DNA from: Eublepharis macularius
Lineage: Eukaryota > Chordata > Lepidosauria > Squamata > Eublepharidae
Direction: 5' to 3'
Length of the DNA: 64,000 nucleotides
Assembly (NCBI RefSeq): GCF_028583425.1
Contig: NC_072801.1
Coordinates: 65,363,766-65,427,765 of the forward strand
Shown piece by piece: positions 1 through 60,300 of this stretch. Below the pieces are notes generated by a model. That model did no database searches. It worked only from the letters and a program-made list of their open reading frames with translations, and was not told the origin of the DNA. Within the stretch, counting starts at the first letter, position 1. Each line of letters opens with the position of its first letter. A program made the translations under genes and the position numbers.

Positions 1-44
1 TAAAGTGGTTTGTGGGGTTCATTGACTTAATTGTGTTGTTCCTC

Positions 45-258
45 TCTCCATCTCACGACAGTTTCCTCAGGGAATCTACCCTGTGAAGTAGATTAGGCTG
101 AGAAAAGAATCACAGTGCAATCCTATGCAGAGTTGCTCCAATCTAAAATCATTGTTTTCAATGGGCTTAAGCTGGCGTAAATCTGCACAGGATTGCGGTC
201 ATTAACTGAAGTGGTGGTTTGAATCTGGGTCTCCTTAGTCTAACAGAGTTGTGTAATT
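45..258 (-). mobile_element. SINE family 2 fragment split by a palindromic repeat
   Basis: CCCTGTGAAGTAGATTAGGC and GTTTGAATCTGGGTCTCC belong to one SINE, separated by the palindromic repeat at 112-203. Confidence 0.55.
112..203. repeat. Palindromic repeat P, copy 1
   Basis: AGTGCAATCCTATGCAGAGT mirrored imperfectly by CTGCACAGGATTGCGG, around AATCATTGTTTTCAATGG. Confidence 0.6.
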
Positions 259-610
259 TGTCTTTGGTGAGCTAATCTTTTCCAAGAGACTGGGCACAGC
301 AGCTTTTCTAGACTGGGAGCGAGTTAGCTTCCCCCCCCCCTTTTGTGCTGTTGACATGCATCTGTTAGTTGGCATAGGTGTGTATGGACAGCGGGGATAA
401 TAAAAACACCATGTGGACTAGAAACCTTTGTTAACTTTCCTGCAAGACTGTTCTTTCTGCTCCATACTGGCTTGCATAGCTTGCTTGATGTGATTTAAGT
501 AACACATATCCCATTCCCATATGCTCATTTTTTTAAAGGTAAATTGGAACAATAAAAAAGGCACACTATTAATATCCAATAAGATAACAGCAGTAGTTTG
601 CAGTTCTTTG

Positions 611-655
611 GTTGTCGTGGATTTTCCGGGCTGTATAGCCGTGGTCTTGGCGTGG
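611..655 (-). mobile_element. Penelope-like terminal-repeat end fragment
   Basis: Contains TTTTCCGGGCTGTATAGCC and GTGGTCTTGGC, nearly the same as the outer end of the element at 40941-40982. Only the outermost part is present; the ribozyme part is not recognisable beyond it. Confidence 0.6.
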
Positions 656-1404
656 TCTTTGCAGTTCTTGTTGCAATAGTTGTTTCCTACCTTTCTGCAG
701 AAAGACTGGCCTTTGATGCAGAGGATCCATTCAGCTACGTAGATACATTTTTAACAAAATGCTTTATTTATATAATTACAGCCTTACCAGAAGAAAAGAA
801 GATCCAAGAAGGAGGAGAAAGCTTCAGTACAAGTAAGTTTGGATTTGGGAACAGAAAACCACAGGGAGAACAAATGGACCTCGAGAGATATAAAAGAGGA
901 AGGATGTGGGATTCAGGGGGCAAAGATTATGATCAGCCACTCTATTTATTGGAGGGCCACTCAGGTGAGGCCAGTGGACTAGAATGTACTCCCCAGAGTG
1001 GGCTATTGGTACCTACCACACATCTTTTCACCCTCTGCGTCATCCATACTTTGTGGGATGGAGAAAAAAAAATGACCAGGTGGGGCTCCTGGCAGGTGCT
1101 GCTCCCTTTTGTACGTCACTTGTTCTGATTTTGGCCTTCTCTCATCCTGATTTTGGCAATCCATGGAAACAGAGCTCAGGGAAGGAACGATAGGCAGGAG
1201 AAAGCCTGGAGCGCAACAAATGGGCAAAAGAAGAATATAGGGAGGAGGGAAGAAGGAACATATAATAACAGCTTCTGTGGGAGACCCGTGACCAGACATT
1301 TCAACTTTTTAAAAGTTAAAAAGCAGCTGGGGGAGGGGCTTGGATCAGGAACATAGTGTGAGGTGAGGGAATTTTAACCCTCTTCTTACAGAAGTTGCCC
1401 CACT

Positions 1405-1437
1405 AAAGGTGGGAGGCCATGTCAGCCTCCCACCTTT
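1405..1437. repeat. Perfect hairpin, 13-bp arms
   Basis: AAAGGTGGGAGGC and GCCTCCCACCTTT around a 7-nt loop. No T-run or other context to give it a function. Confidence 0.85.
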
Positions 1438-1883
1438 GGGTTGGGGTAGGGGTTCTCCCCACCATTGCACCTTAATGTATCGGGTTAATTTATTTCATTA
1501 TTGTTTATTATATGTTGATTTTAGAATTGTTGCTTTCTTGTTTTTATTCATTTTAACTTGTTCACTGCCCAGAGCCCCTGAGGATGGGCGGTTTATAAAT
1601 TGAAATATAATAATAATCTAATAAAACTGTCATTAGCCACAGGAGGAAAAAAGTCCACACTGTACTCATCCACACTGTCCACACTGTACTCATCTCTTTC
1701 CCCTACGGCCACTGTAGCAGCTCCCCAGGGCAATTTCTGTCAGGGAACAGGGGAAGACCCCCTGACCCAGACCAGATGAGGGGTACCTACAACGGCTTTT
1801 TAACATTAAAGAAAATGTAGGGAGATACAGCTGTGGATCTCCCACATAACATATACTTTGGCCCTTATATTAAGTTTATATAT

Positions 1884-2104
1884 GTTTTATTTATTTATCT
1901 ATTGTATTCTACACTGCCTTTCTCCCCGATGGGAACCCAAAGCAGCTCGTGTCATTCTTTATCCTCACAACAACCCTGCGAGGTAGGTTAGGCTGAGCGT
2001 ATGGAACTGGCCCAAAGTCACCCAGCAAGCTTCCATGGCACATGGGGATTTGAACTTGGATCTCCAAGATCCTAGTCTTACACCCTAACTACTACCCCCC
2101 ACTG
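1884..2104 (-). mobile_element. tRNA-derived SINE, family 2
   Basis: Inverted copy: CTACACTGCCTTTCTCCCC (tail side), AAAGTCACCCAGCAAGCTTC, then GGATTTGAACTTGGATCTCC (B box). Confidence 0.75.
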
Positions 2105-2110
2105 GGTTTC

Positions 2111-2203
2111 AATCAGTGCAATCCTAAGGAGCGTTACTCCAGTCTAAGCCCATTGAAATCAATGGGCTTAGATGGAAGTAACTCTGCTTAGGATTGCACC
2201 AAA
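2111..2203. repeat. Palindromic repeat P, copy 2
   Basis: CAGTGCAATCCTAAGGAGCG is mirrored by CTCTGCTTAGGATTGCAC about a CCCATTGAAATCAATGGG centre. Best-preserved copy in the window. Confidence 0.78.
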
Positions 2204-2699
2204 CTTGTTAAAATATGACGCTTTATTACCTAACGCAAGAATGTGTAAATGTGTATAGTATGAAGTATCTATCTTTAAACTTATTAATGTCTAAAGTCTG
2301 TATTATGTGAAGAATATTATGCTCTCTCATTGTGTTTGCTGAATGTAGCCAGAACGACCTATTCTAAACTTTGGAAAACATGTACTGAACTCTGCAAAAA
2401 CTATTTGGGAGACAAAGCAATCACGTTTTTTTAAAGAATCAAAAAGCGTCTTTTTAAAAACTCGTAAGTGAATGAACTTTGGCGCCTCATTTATTCAGTA
2501 TATAAGATTAGAGCATGAACTAGATTTTGGGATGGACACAATTTTTAAATACATATTTTTGTTCAATATTACAGAATTGCACTCTTGGTCTCATTTTTCA
2601 AAAAAGAAAATAATAATAATAAAGATTTTCATTACTCAGAAAACATTGTGTAACTAGGTGGTGGTTTCTGCCTGAGAACATTTCAAGTAGGGTATTGAA

Positions 2700-2930
2700 G
2701 GTGATTTTTAAGGTTATTGCCTTGCGTAGCCCTTTGGAGTATTCAAAGCGCTTCACAAATCTTGTTATCCCAACAACAGCTCTGTAGGGTAGGCCAATAG
2801 TATAATGCCCATATCACTGATGGGGGACTGAGGCCAAAAGAGATGGGTGGCTTGCCCAAGGCCATCGACAGGCGGATTTTCTGATTCTTAGGTCATTGTC
2901 TTCACCACCACATTATACCCACTCTAGCAG
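2700..2930 (-). repeat. Old MIR-like SINE remnant
   Basis: TCAAAGCGCTTCACAAATCT, CTGTAGGGTAGGCCAATAGT and GGCTTGCCCAAGGCC follow the order seen in ancient MIR-type SINEs in inverse orientation. Confidence 0.45.
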
Positions 2931-5155
2931 AAGCTTTTAAAATCACCGTCTTGCTTCCCTGGAGCCTGATCTCCAATCCCAAGCCTGCAATTCCCTTCAC
3001 GCTTACTAAAAACAAAAATTTAAAGCAGAACCCGGACTGAACTCTTCAGTCCAGTTCCTTCAGCTCATCCTGTGGTAGGATTTGTCTTTAAGCCCCTTTA
3101 TCGGTTTGCCAGCATGTTGCATGCATGACCCCTTCCTATATTGCGTTCCGAAAGCCGTTTGCATGCACAAGAGCGCAGAATTATGCAACCAGGGGTCTTT
3201 CCTTCCCCACCTCCTCTTTCACAGACGCAGGGTCCCATGTGCAAAGATTGTTCGCTTTAGAAGTGTTGCTCCTCCCCAGCAGGGGGCAGTGCTGCATTCT
3301 CTTATGCAGCAAGAAGGGTTTAAGACGGGAATGCTCGAACAGAGATTGCAGGTTTGAGCAGGCGAGCACGCTCAAGGAAGCACATACGAGCGAACAGCTC
3401 TTGCTGGGGTGGCCCTGAAAGCCCTGCTGCTTCTACCATCCCTCCAGATCCCTCTATATAACCCAGTGCTGTTTGGTGGCAAGGGGACCAATACCAATAA
3501 CGTTGTTGTTGTTTTTTTAAAAAAAGGTTGGGATTGTGTATATGCTTCCACAGGAGTAAATCATTGGTGATAATGCCACTTGGTAGACAGTACTAAGGCT
3601 GGCCAGCAATTAGCTTTATTAGCTTTATTAGCTTTATAGGTATGCTGCTTCTCCCTTTGGGGAGAAAAGCAGGGTACAAACATCTTAAATAAATAATCTT
3701 TTTCTGTACACCTCTTTGGTCTCTAGTGTAGCAATTCAGGGAGCCAGCTGTCAGTATAGGAAAGGCCAGATTTAGCCTGATTGTTGGATTTTTATTTTAT
3801 TTTGTTTTGTTTTTGCATATGTATTCCTCAAGGAGTTCCATTTTGTTTTCAAAGAAAACAAAAGGTAGGTTTGACTGACAGGTAGTGAGTGGCCCAGTAT
3901 CAACTAGGGAGCTCCTGAGGAATGTGAACCTAAGACTCCCTAGTCAGAGTTCAGCCACTGCAGTACATTGGCTACTCTGCCAATTTCTCTCTTACGCCTT
4001 CTGGCTCTGGTTGTGTATGTATGCAGCCCTGTACACACACACACACCCTTCCAGCAGTGTTATTTGATGTTTGGGGCAATGCTTTCCCCTTCCCACTGGT
4101 GATATGTTACAAGCTGGGTTCATGAGCATATCGTCCCATGTGCCACTGTAGTTGTTATCAAGGCTGTTATGGGCACAGTGTGCTAAAAAAATAACTACCA
4201 CAAATATTATCAAAAGTCTGTGCAAAGTTAGCTCAGATTCTGCCACATCCCCAATTCTATACCTTATAAATCGAGGTGGGCATGGACCAGAAAAACAGAC
4301 CAAAATTTAACAGCATTCGTGAACCGGCGGGTCGTGAGATGCCAGTCAGCTGGAGCAAGGGGGGGGTAATAGAGGGTTAAAGCGCTCCTGTGCCGGCCCG
4401 GACCGACGAACTGGTCGGTTCATGAACCAGCGCTGGACTGTGAAAAGTTTGTGGTCTGTGGTCCATGAAATGCCGCGGACCCATGGCTCATGGGTTTTTC
4501 CCAGTCCGTGCCCACCTCTACTTATAAACATGCAAATTAAGCTATGTGGTTTATTTTTCATAATGTATTCTCTTTGTGTTCCTCTTGGAAGAGGCACTTA
4601 GTCCTAGTAGAGGAAAAGCTAGTCAGTCCCTATCTCTCCTAGTTCTGAGTTCTTACCAAACCTTTGTTGACACATTGTATCAAAAATGGCTTTCTCACCC
4701 TTAAGGACTAGAAACCTACAATTTGTAAAAATTTAAAATGGGATGTGAGATTTTCAGTATGTTGAATTCTGTGCCCAGTTGTGAGGTCTATAAATGTGTG
4801 GTGCCTTTACAGAATACACAGAACATCAACTTATAACTGTGGTTAATACAAATTATGTGCTTGGCCATATATGCCAAGCTGACGAGAGTTAGCATCTTAG
4901 TTGGCCTTCCATGGTAATTTTTTAACTGTTGTTTTCCCATAGTGTCAGGTGCTCTCTTTTCTTATGCCCTGGGCTGTTTCTGAGCAGCAGAAATGCATTC
5001 ACCAGAAATATATCTCTTCCTATAAGCCGCTGCAGCAAGTGTATAGTGTGTCCCAGGTAGCCTCCTAGGATCACCCAGTGGGAGGGCTGGGAGGCTGTCA
5101 GTAGACACAGGATTGGGCCATAAGATGCTCATTGCAACACCTGTCAGTGTGCCGC
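2931..5155. other. No gene recognised, 2.9-5.2 kb
   Basis: Mixed unique-looking sequence with small open frames only. A triple AGCTTTATT run lies near 3611. Confidence 0.5.
3868..3993 (-). mobile_element. SINE family 2 remnant
   Basis: GACTCCCTAGTCAGAGTTCA and CCACTGCAGTACATTGGCT resemble the B-box and 5' ends of the family on the minus strand. Heavily diverged. Confidence 0.42.
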
Positions 5156-5163
5156 CTGAAACC

Positions 5164-5612
5164 CAGGGCTCATTTCGAGGGGGAACGCACAAGAGCACAG
5201 TTCCAGCAGTTCCCCAAAGAGGTCACATGTCAGGTGGCCCCGCCCACCCAACTCTCGGCCATTTGGGGCCCGTTTCAGCCCGGATTGGGGATGAAACGGC
5301 CCAGATTGGGCCTCTGATGGGTGGTAGATCACTGTCCCACTCAGCAGTGGCCCGATCCTAACCATTTTGGGCCCCTTTTTGGCCATTTTCAGCCCCTTTT
5401 TGCCATTTTGGGCCCAATTTCGGCCCTGAATGGCCAGGATTGGGTCCAAAACAGCCAGGATAGGTGACGCCAGGGGTGTGTGGCATATGCAAATCAGTTA
5501 TGCCAATGACACACTTCCTGTGATGGCAAGTGGTGTGGCATATGCTAATGAGTTATGCTAATGAGTTATGCTAATAAGTCCCTCCAGCTCTTTTTCTACG
5601 AAATGACCCCTG
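5164..5612 (+). mobile_element. hAT-type MITE, family B
   Basis: Ends CAGGGCTCATTTCG and CGAAATGACCCCTG. Perfect 8-bp duplication CTGAAACC at 5156-5163 and 5613-5620. The interior has repeated GGCCATTTT / GGGCCC blocks and a tandem GAGTTATGCTAAT run near 5545-5577. No transposase sequence. Confidence 0.88.
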
Positions 5613-6344
5613 CTGAAACCAAACTTAATTGGTTGCTGGGCATGGCATTGGGATTCTGAAACCTGGAATAAAATGTCCTCTCGCTCAAGTGGAGGGCCTA
5701 CAACATCATTCTGTAAGAAACCGTCACGTGAGAGTACGTGATAATGACAGCTTTTTAGGACATCCCGTACCAAGACAGAGAACCTTGACAAGCGCACAGA
5801 AAACGGTCAGTCTCTGGGAGATGCACGCAAGACCTCGATTAGCTGATTCCCAGCAAGCTTCAACCAGTGACTTTGGAATGAATGCCACATACATGGGATC
5901 CTTTCGCTTATCAAATGCTAATCATTAACCTGGAGTAAGGACTGGACACACCATTTAGATCTCAACACGGCCTTGTTGGTTAACCATTTAATCCCCCTGC
6001 ACTTTTTTCAAACGCTCTGTTTTCAGAGGACCCCTTGAAGCCTTAGAATCCCTCCGCTAGAGAACCACCTTGGGGGGGGGGAGGACATACTGTTGGCATG
6101 CATGTGCCAAGAACAAGGCGTGTTGTCATGCTTTCCGTCTCTCTCTGCTAATACACTGAAAAGACCAGCAGGACAGTGATGTGAAGTCACTCAGCAGTGG
6201 AGCGAACTCTTTTTAGCACTGCTGACTTCAGAGATCCCTTTCACACAGAAACTCTCCCTTGCCTTCCTCCCTGACTCTGGACTAGCTTCCTTCCTGCCTG
6301 CCTGCCTGCCCCTGCCTCTCCCTCTCCCTCTCCCCTCTACATGA

Positions 6345-6660
6345 TGTGGATTATACAGTGCAAGAGAATATAATGCAACCAGGACATTCACTGAGCAAAA
6401 TACAATGTTATTCACAGTTAGGACATTAAATGAACAGATGCAATAGGGTATGGTAGCAGAAAACTTGAAAACAAGCATAAAGCTGAAATGCAGAGATGAA
6501 ACCTTTCCGAAACAAAGCGTAACTAATTAACATGACATCTTTAGCAATATGGAAACTACCCAGTAGAAGCCTATCTACATCAGCAGACAGTACCCGATGG
6601 CATCGTCTGGAGTCCCTGGCCCTTACCAAGGCACTTCTCTGAACTATTTGTTCTAACATC
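6345..6660 (-). repeat. Interspersed repeat R, copy 1
   Basis: Shares GAGCAAAATACAAT, TGAAAACAAGCAT and TATCTACATCAGCAGACA in the same order with 59085-59400. Probably a LINE 3' region on the minus strand; the family is not identified. Confidence 0.65.
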
Positions 6661-6899
6661 TGAGTAGAAAGCCCTCATTGTGGAAAGGCAGGAAATAAAT
6701 AATATAAATCAAGGCCTTGCTCTGTATTTGCAACCTTTGGGACAAACCGAAACCTCGAACGAGAGTTTTCTCTGTAACCTCATGTGAACTCTCAACCCTC
6801 CCATCTCTTGACCGCTGTGAAATGGCATAAGTGAGCACAAGAAATGGATGTTACAGGAGAAGCAACCCATGTTAAGTCATCTCCAGTGAACTCACACTG

Positions 6900-7328
6900 A
6901 GCGTGGCTGGTGTGATCTTCAGACACCAACCCTCACCTATGATCTCCCCTCTCCCTTTGGCAGACTACAACTCCCATGGCTCCTTGGGTGGGAGGGGGTG
7001 CAGCGAGCATGCCCAGCCTCCGTGGTTCTGCTTCCCCCTCCCCGCCTGCCTCTCTCTCCCTCTTCTGCATCCTCCCACCCTGCTCTGCTGCATCAGCACC
7101 AGCCTCTCTCCATCCTCAGAGCATCCTTTTCCTCCCAGCTTGGCTGAGCAAGGGAGCTCAGTCGATTTCTTGCTGCAATTACCCAAACCCTCCCTCCCCC
7201 CTCCAAGCTTCTCCTCCACAACCCCAGGGAAGAGGGGGCCACACCAGCCACCGTGTCTGTCTGCTGTGCCACAGGGAGGGGGGGGAGAGCAAACCCACTA
7301 AGGACCGGCAACCTCACGAGGAAGCACA
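6900..7328 (+). promoter_or_regulatory. Presumed STX1B 5' UTR and proximal promoter region
   Basis: Pyrimidine-rich, fairly GC-rich sequence directly before the start codon, ending in a serviceable start context. No TATA box or clear initiator could be singled out, so the transcription start is not placed. The call rests only on position next to coding exon 1; a further upstream non-coding exon is possible. Confidence 0.4.
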
Positions 7329-56073
<48,745 letters not shown>

Positions 56074-59039
56074 ATTAAAGCAAAAAAAAAAAACCTTAAT
56101 AATAATATTATAATAATAATTTAAAAATTGTACATGCAGTGGATATAACAGCACATGTTCCAGCTACCTATAGATAAAAACAACTTTATCGGGTCAGCAA
56201 ATCTAAGTTTGTTGTTCAGCATCATCTCGTCATCCATTTTACTCATTGGCTGGACGCCTAGGCTCCACCCAGAATTGCAAGGGATTCTGGGCCTCAGCCA
56301 GGTGTCTCGTAATCGCACCTCCCCTTCCCACTGCACCATGGTCCAAAACGCGTGACGCTCGTCCTCCCCCAGCCACAGATTTCCCCCACTTCATATCAGT
56401 GCTTTCCCCTGAGGGAAGAAATGGTTCATGGTATTCTTTTTCTGCTTTGCACGGGAGAGGAGGTAGCCATGGACTGAAGCTGTCATCTAGGTGGGCCATT
56501 CTTCAAAATGCTAGGATGTAGTACAGTAGGAAGGACAAAATACTTTCCGCATGAAGGCGAAGAGTGTTATGCAATATCCAGGGCTGCAGTCTTGCACGCA
56601 GCTATTTGGATGTTATATTCTTGTGCCCAGTGATAGTGAATACACAAATTGGCTCTAGAAAGGGAAAAGATAATCGTGGATCTTTCCCTTTCCATAGCTG
56701 GCAGCGAGAAACCAATGTGCTCACCAATCCTAGAGAATATGAGTGCAGCAGGCTGGGTATGAGAATATGCACCACCCACCTGCTTTGACGGGACTTCCTG
56801 TCGCCCCCCACCCCCTATGGGCAGCCCTCTGGTGAGCAGAGAGCTGCCTTCGTGGGAGGGCTGCGTGTGGCTGATGGGGTGCATATGGGACCAACTGGAT
56901 AACCCCTTGAGAGATCAATAAGGAGCACAGTACTGTGATATCAGCACTCCAGTCGCTGCATATAGACTGATCACTGTTACAGCTTCCAAAACGGGCTACC
57001 AACACGGACCAAACTTGGCGCATTGATGGTAGCATATTTTGAACAGATTGCCATATCCATATTGAACAGTATTCAGAATATTTAACAAATGTATAAATGT
57101 TACATATCCATACAGTATTATTAAGCAATATTTAAGCATCTTGGAATATGATTTTATTGATATTAGAAAAAGATTTCACTCACTGGGTCATCGGGAATGT
57201 GTAACCATTACTTTGATATTATCCCAAACTCTTGATGCTAAGATATGCATACTAGACAATTGAGATTCTGGTGGTCACATACACACCAAAAAGATTTCCT
57301 AATTCGTGACTGAGGCATCCAGTATTATCCGTATTCCAGCATTGGCACTTGTGTCTAAGTGAGTATTTAAAAAATCTTTTAAATGTGTGTCTGACAGTTG
57401 AAGACTACCAAAACAAATCCTGTCCCTGTAGCCTTTTAAATTAGAGGACCAAAAAAACCATTCAAAGCCAAACTGCATCTTCTGAAATACCATGTTTTCC
57501 CGGGGTTGCAACTCTTCCAAATGCAGGCAGGGGAATCTCTTGTTTTGAGTATTTCTTTGTAAAAATAAACAAACAAACCTTGCTGCACCTGGAGATCTGG
57601 AGAGAGAGTTGTAATCAGATCTCTTCTGAGCGGTACTAGTTTTCTTTTTGAAAAGAGATCTTGATGGGGGAAAATATTTAAAAAAAACAGTTCTCCCCCG
57701 AGCCTGCAGTCCGAAATGGTTCAGCCTCTGGAAATCCACATCACATGGTACTTCTGAACATATAGTTCAGCTCTGAGTGATCTCAAACTGTCAGATAAAA
57801 GTATTTTTCTTTCCAAGACTTCCATTCCATTCCACGTAGGTCTGTTTCGGTGTTCAGCTACCTGAAAATGTCCATAACTGAAGGAGTCCTTACTACATTA
57901 GGAGACCTACTAGTTTTCTAATAACATTCCAATGCTTTAGTCTCGATGGAAGGAGATTGTGGGAGTGTTCCTCCTTCTTGCAGTTTCTTCAGGACATTAA
58001 AACCTAAATAAGACAATGCTGTGTCAGTTGTTGTCACATCAAACAAAATAAGTCATGACCACCGATATACTTAAGGATCATTTGATGCTGCCGTCTTCTA
58101 GACTTAGGGTAATGGAATGTCACGCTCCCAAAATGCATTCACTCGGAAGGACTGCTTCATACATCATATCAAGCACATGAGAAACATTTCCAACCACCGC
58201 TGATGCAGCCAAGGCGATTGTCCATACAATCACCACCCCGCAGTGGCTTTTACCAGTTGTATATCAGAGGAATCAAAAGATAAATCTTTTCCCTGGACTG
58301 TACCATCTGGGGGGAGGATTGCCTATTTAAGGTTCCCCACACAAACAAAACTCTCTTCATGTAGAGAACTGGTACGTTGAGGAGAGGGTTGCCTGCTTAG
58401 CCACCTCCTTGACTTGCTGGTTTTTCCAACATGCGTGGGGTTTTTTATTCATTGGGGAGCATTAAGAAACGCAGTCGCTCCTGTCTGCAGCCTAATGTGG
58501 CACAGCCTAGGAAGCCCATTGCCTCCTGATGGTGCTTAACGCATGAACTGGCCCTAATTTTCAAAACACGGACTGAGGATTGTTGGGTTGGATGCCGTGC
58601 TGCTCTGCTGAGTGTGGAGCCTGGAAGGAAGTTCCATACTTAGCTGAGCCGAGTGGCATAATCCTGTCCAGAGCTCCAGAACCTGTTTTGATACCCACCT
58701 TCCCAGGAGTTGTCCCCCAATCTTCTTCCACACTTGGCAGAGTCATTGCATGTACAAAGTAGCTATTCTTTGCAGGCAAGCTGCTATGATACCCGTGCAA
58801 ACGAGAGCAGATGTCCTGCTTGGCCTTCCATGCCTAGAACCCCACACAGGCCCCTCCTTGCAGGTTGGTCATGGAGGACTCCCAAGCTGATCCACAGACC
58901 CATTTCTACAAGCACAAAGCATTGCTCGGGCAGAAGCAGGCACCACACTCACCCGTCCTCCCCAGTTGACTGCCAGCATCTTAATGCTGGGACAAATTGC
59001 ATGCCTGCATCAAAACGCTACTTTATTTTTATTTTATAT
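56074..59039 (+). other. STX1B 3' UTR and downstream sequence, unresolved
   Basis: ATTAAA overlaps the stop region (56074-56079) and an AATAAA lies at 57565-57570, but neither can be named as the used poly(A) signal. AT-rich runs (56080-56130). No second gene recognised. Confidence 0.45.
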
Positions 59040-59750
59040 CTTTATTTAATTTTATTTATAGTCCACCTTTCTCACTGAGACCCAAGGCGGGTTAGACAGA
59101 ACAAGTCAATAGAACCAACAACTAGGATATTCGTTGAGCAAAATACAATACGATCAACATCTAGGACATACAGTGAACACATACAATAGGGCATGAGTGG
59201 CAGATATTTGAAAACAAGCATAGATCTGGACACAAAGATGAAACATTTCTGAAACAATGTGTAATAATTACACATGATAACGAAGCAGAAACTACTCAGT
59301 AGGAGCATATCTACATCAGCAGACATTACCTAGCAGAGTAGTCTACAGTCCCTGCTCCTTACCAAGCCATCTCTCTCTGAGTCATTTCTTACAGCACATT
59401 ACCTGGATAAAAAAAACATCCTGAATAATTCAGTTTTGCATAGTTTGTGGAGAGCCAGGAGAGTGGGAGCTTTCCTGACCTCAGGCAGACCATTCCGTAA
59501 GATGGGGGGAACCACAGAGAAAGAGCATGTAGGGGCATCTTTTTGCTCAACTGCAGGGTGGTATCTGCAGGAGGCCCTGTTCATGAGCGAAGCTGCCATG
59601 GCAGAGCTTAGGGAGAGAGGCGGTTGCACAGATGTGAGGGGCCGAGGCCACATATACACAGTACTAGTAAGGTTCAGAATATGAGTATTTCTCAACTGAT
59701 CCCACTGCCTCTTATTTAAGAGCAAGCGCTAATGTACTGATCTTGCTCTG
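59040..59750 (-). repeat. Interspersed repeat R, copy 2
   Basis: Longer copy of repeat R. It starts with an AT-rich TTTATTTAATTTTATTTAT edge and CCACCTTTCTCACTGAGACC. It continues to about 59750 with ACCATTCCGTAAGATGGGGG and related text. No coding content recognised. Confidence 0.6.
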
Positions 59751-60049
59751 CTAGGGTATTATTACCCCGCCCTAAACAAAAAGAACATTCTCGACCCACA
59801 GCACCGTACACACGTTTAAGAAATTCATCCTTGAGTAACAAGCTTCCGTCATTAGAATACCGCAGAGGAGTAATAATGGTGTGCACTTAGAAAATATTCT
59901 GTAGTCAAAAGGATGCAACTCTCTGACCCATGCCAAATATACTGCAGTATTCAAGAGTGAAAAAAGTCGCCACTTATCACTGCAGTGCTGAAGAATAATA
60001 ATACTGCTAATACTGTGCCAGTTTGTCATTTTAACAGAATAGTTTACGT

Positions 60050-60292
60050 CAGGGCTTTTTTCTGGGAAAAGAGGTGGTGGAACTCAGTGGGTTGCCCTTG
60101 GAGAAAATGGTCACATGGCTGGTGGCCCCACCCCCTGATCTCCAGACAGGGGAGTTTAGATTGCCCTCCGCGGAGGGCGATCTAAACTCCCCTCTGTCTG
60201 GAGATCAGGGGGCGGGGCCACCAGCCATCTGACCATTTTCAAGAGGTTCCAGAACTCCGTTCCCCTGCATTCCAGCTGAAAAAAAAGCCCTG
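60050..60292 (+). mobile_element. hAT-type MITE, family A, copy 4
   Basis: Flanks GTTTACGT (60042-60049) and GTTTACAT (60293-60300), 8 bp with one change. Same ends and palindromic core; downstream of STX1B. Confidence 0.88.
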
Positions 60293-60300
60293 GTTTACAT

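Larger units (their letters stand above)
259..1880. other. No gene recognised, 0.26-1.9 kb
   Basis: Apart from the terminal-repeat fragment (611-655) and hairpin (1405-1437), only AT-rich sequence and a repeat tail (GGATGGGCGGTTTATAAATT near 1583) are visible. A 176-codon open frame at 598-1128 starts inside repeat sequence and matches nothing I know. Confidence 0.5.

Noticed and set aside
598..1128. 176-codon open frame
   Set aside because: Begins within a Penelope-like terminal-repeat fragment; no domain recognised and no splice context.
57299..57739. 146-codon minus-strand open frame downstream of STX1B
   Set aside because: Considered as an exon of a convergent neighbour or a retroelement piece; no known motif and length is within chance for 64 kb.
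58160..58330. Minus-strand stretch reading like a hydrophobic segment
   Set aside because: Open for only a few dozen codons and flanked by stops; no support beyond composition.
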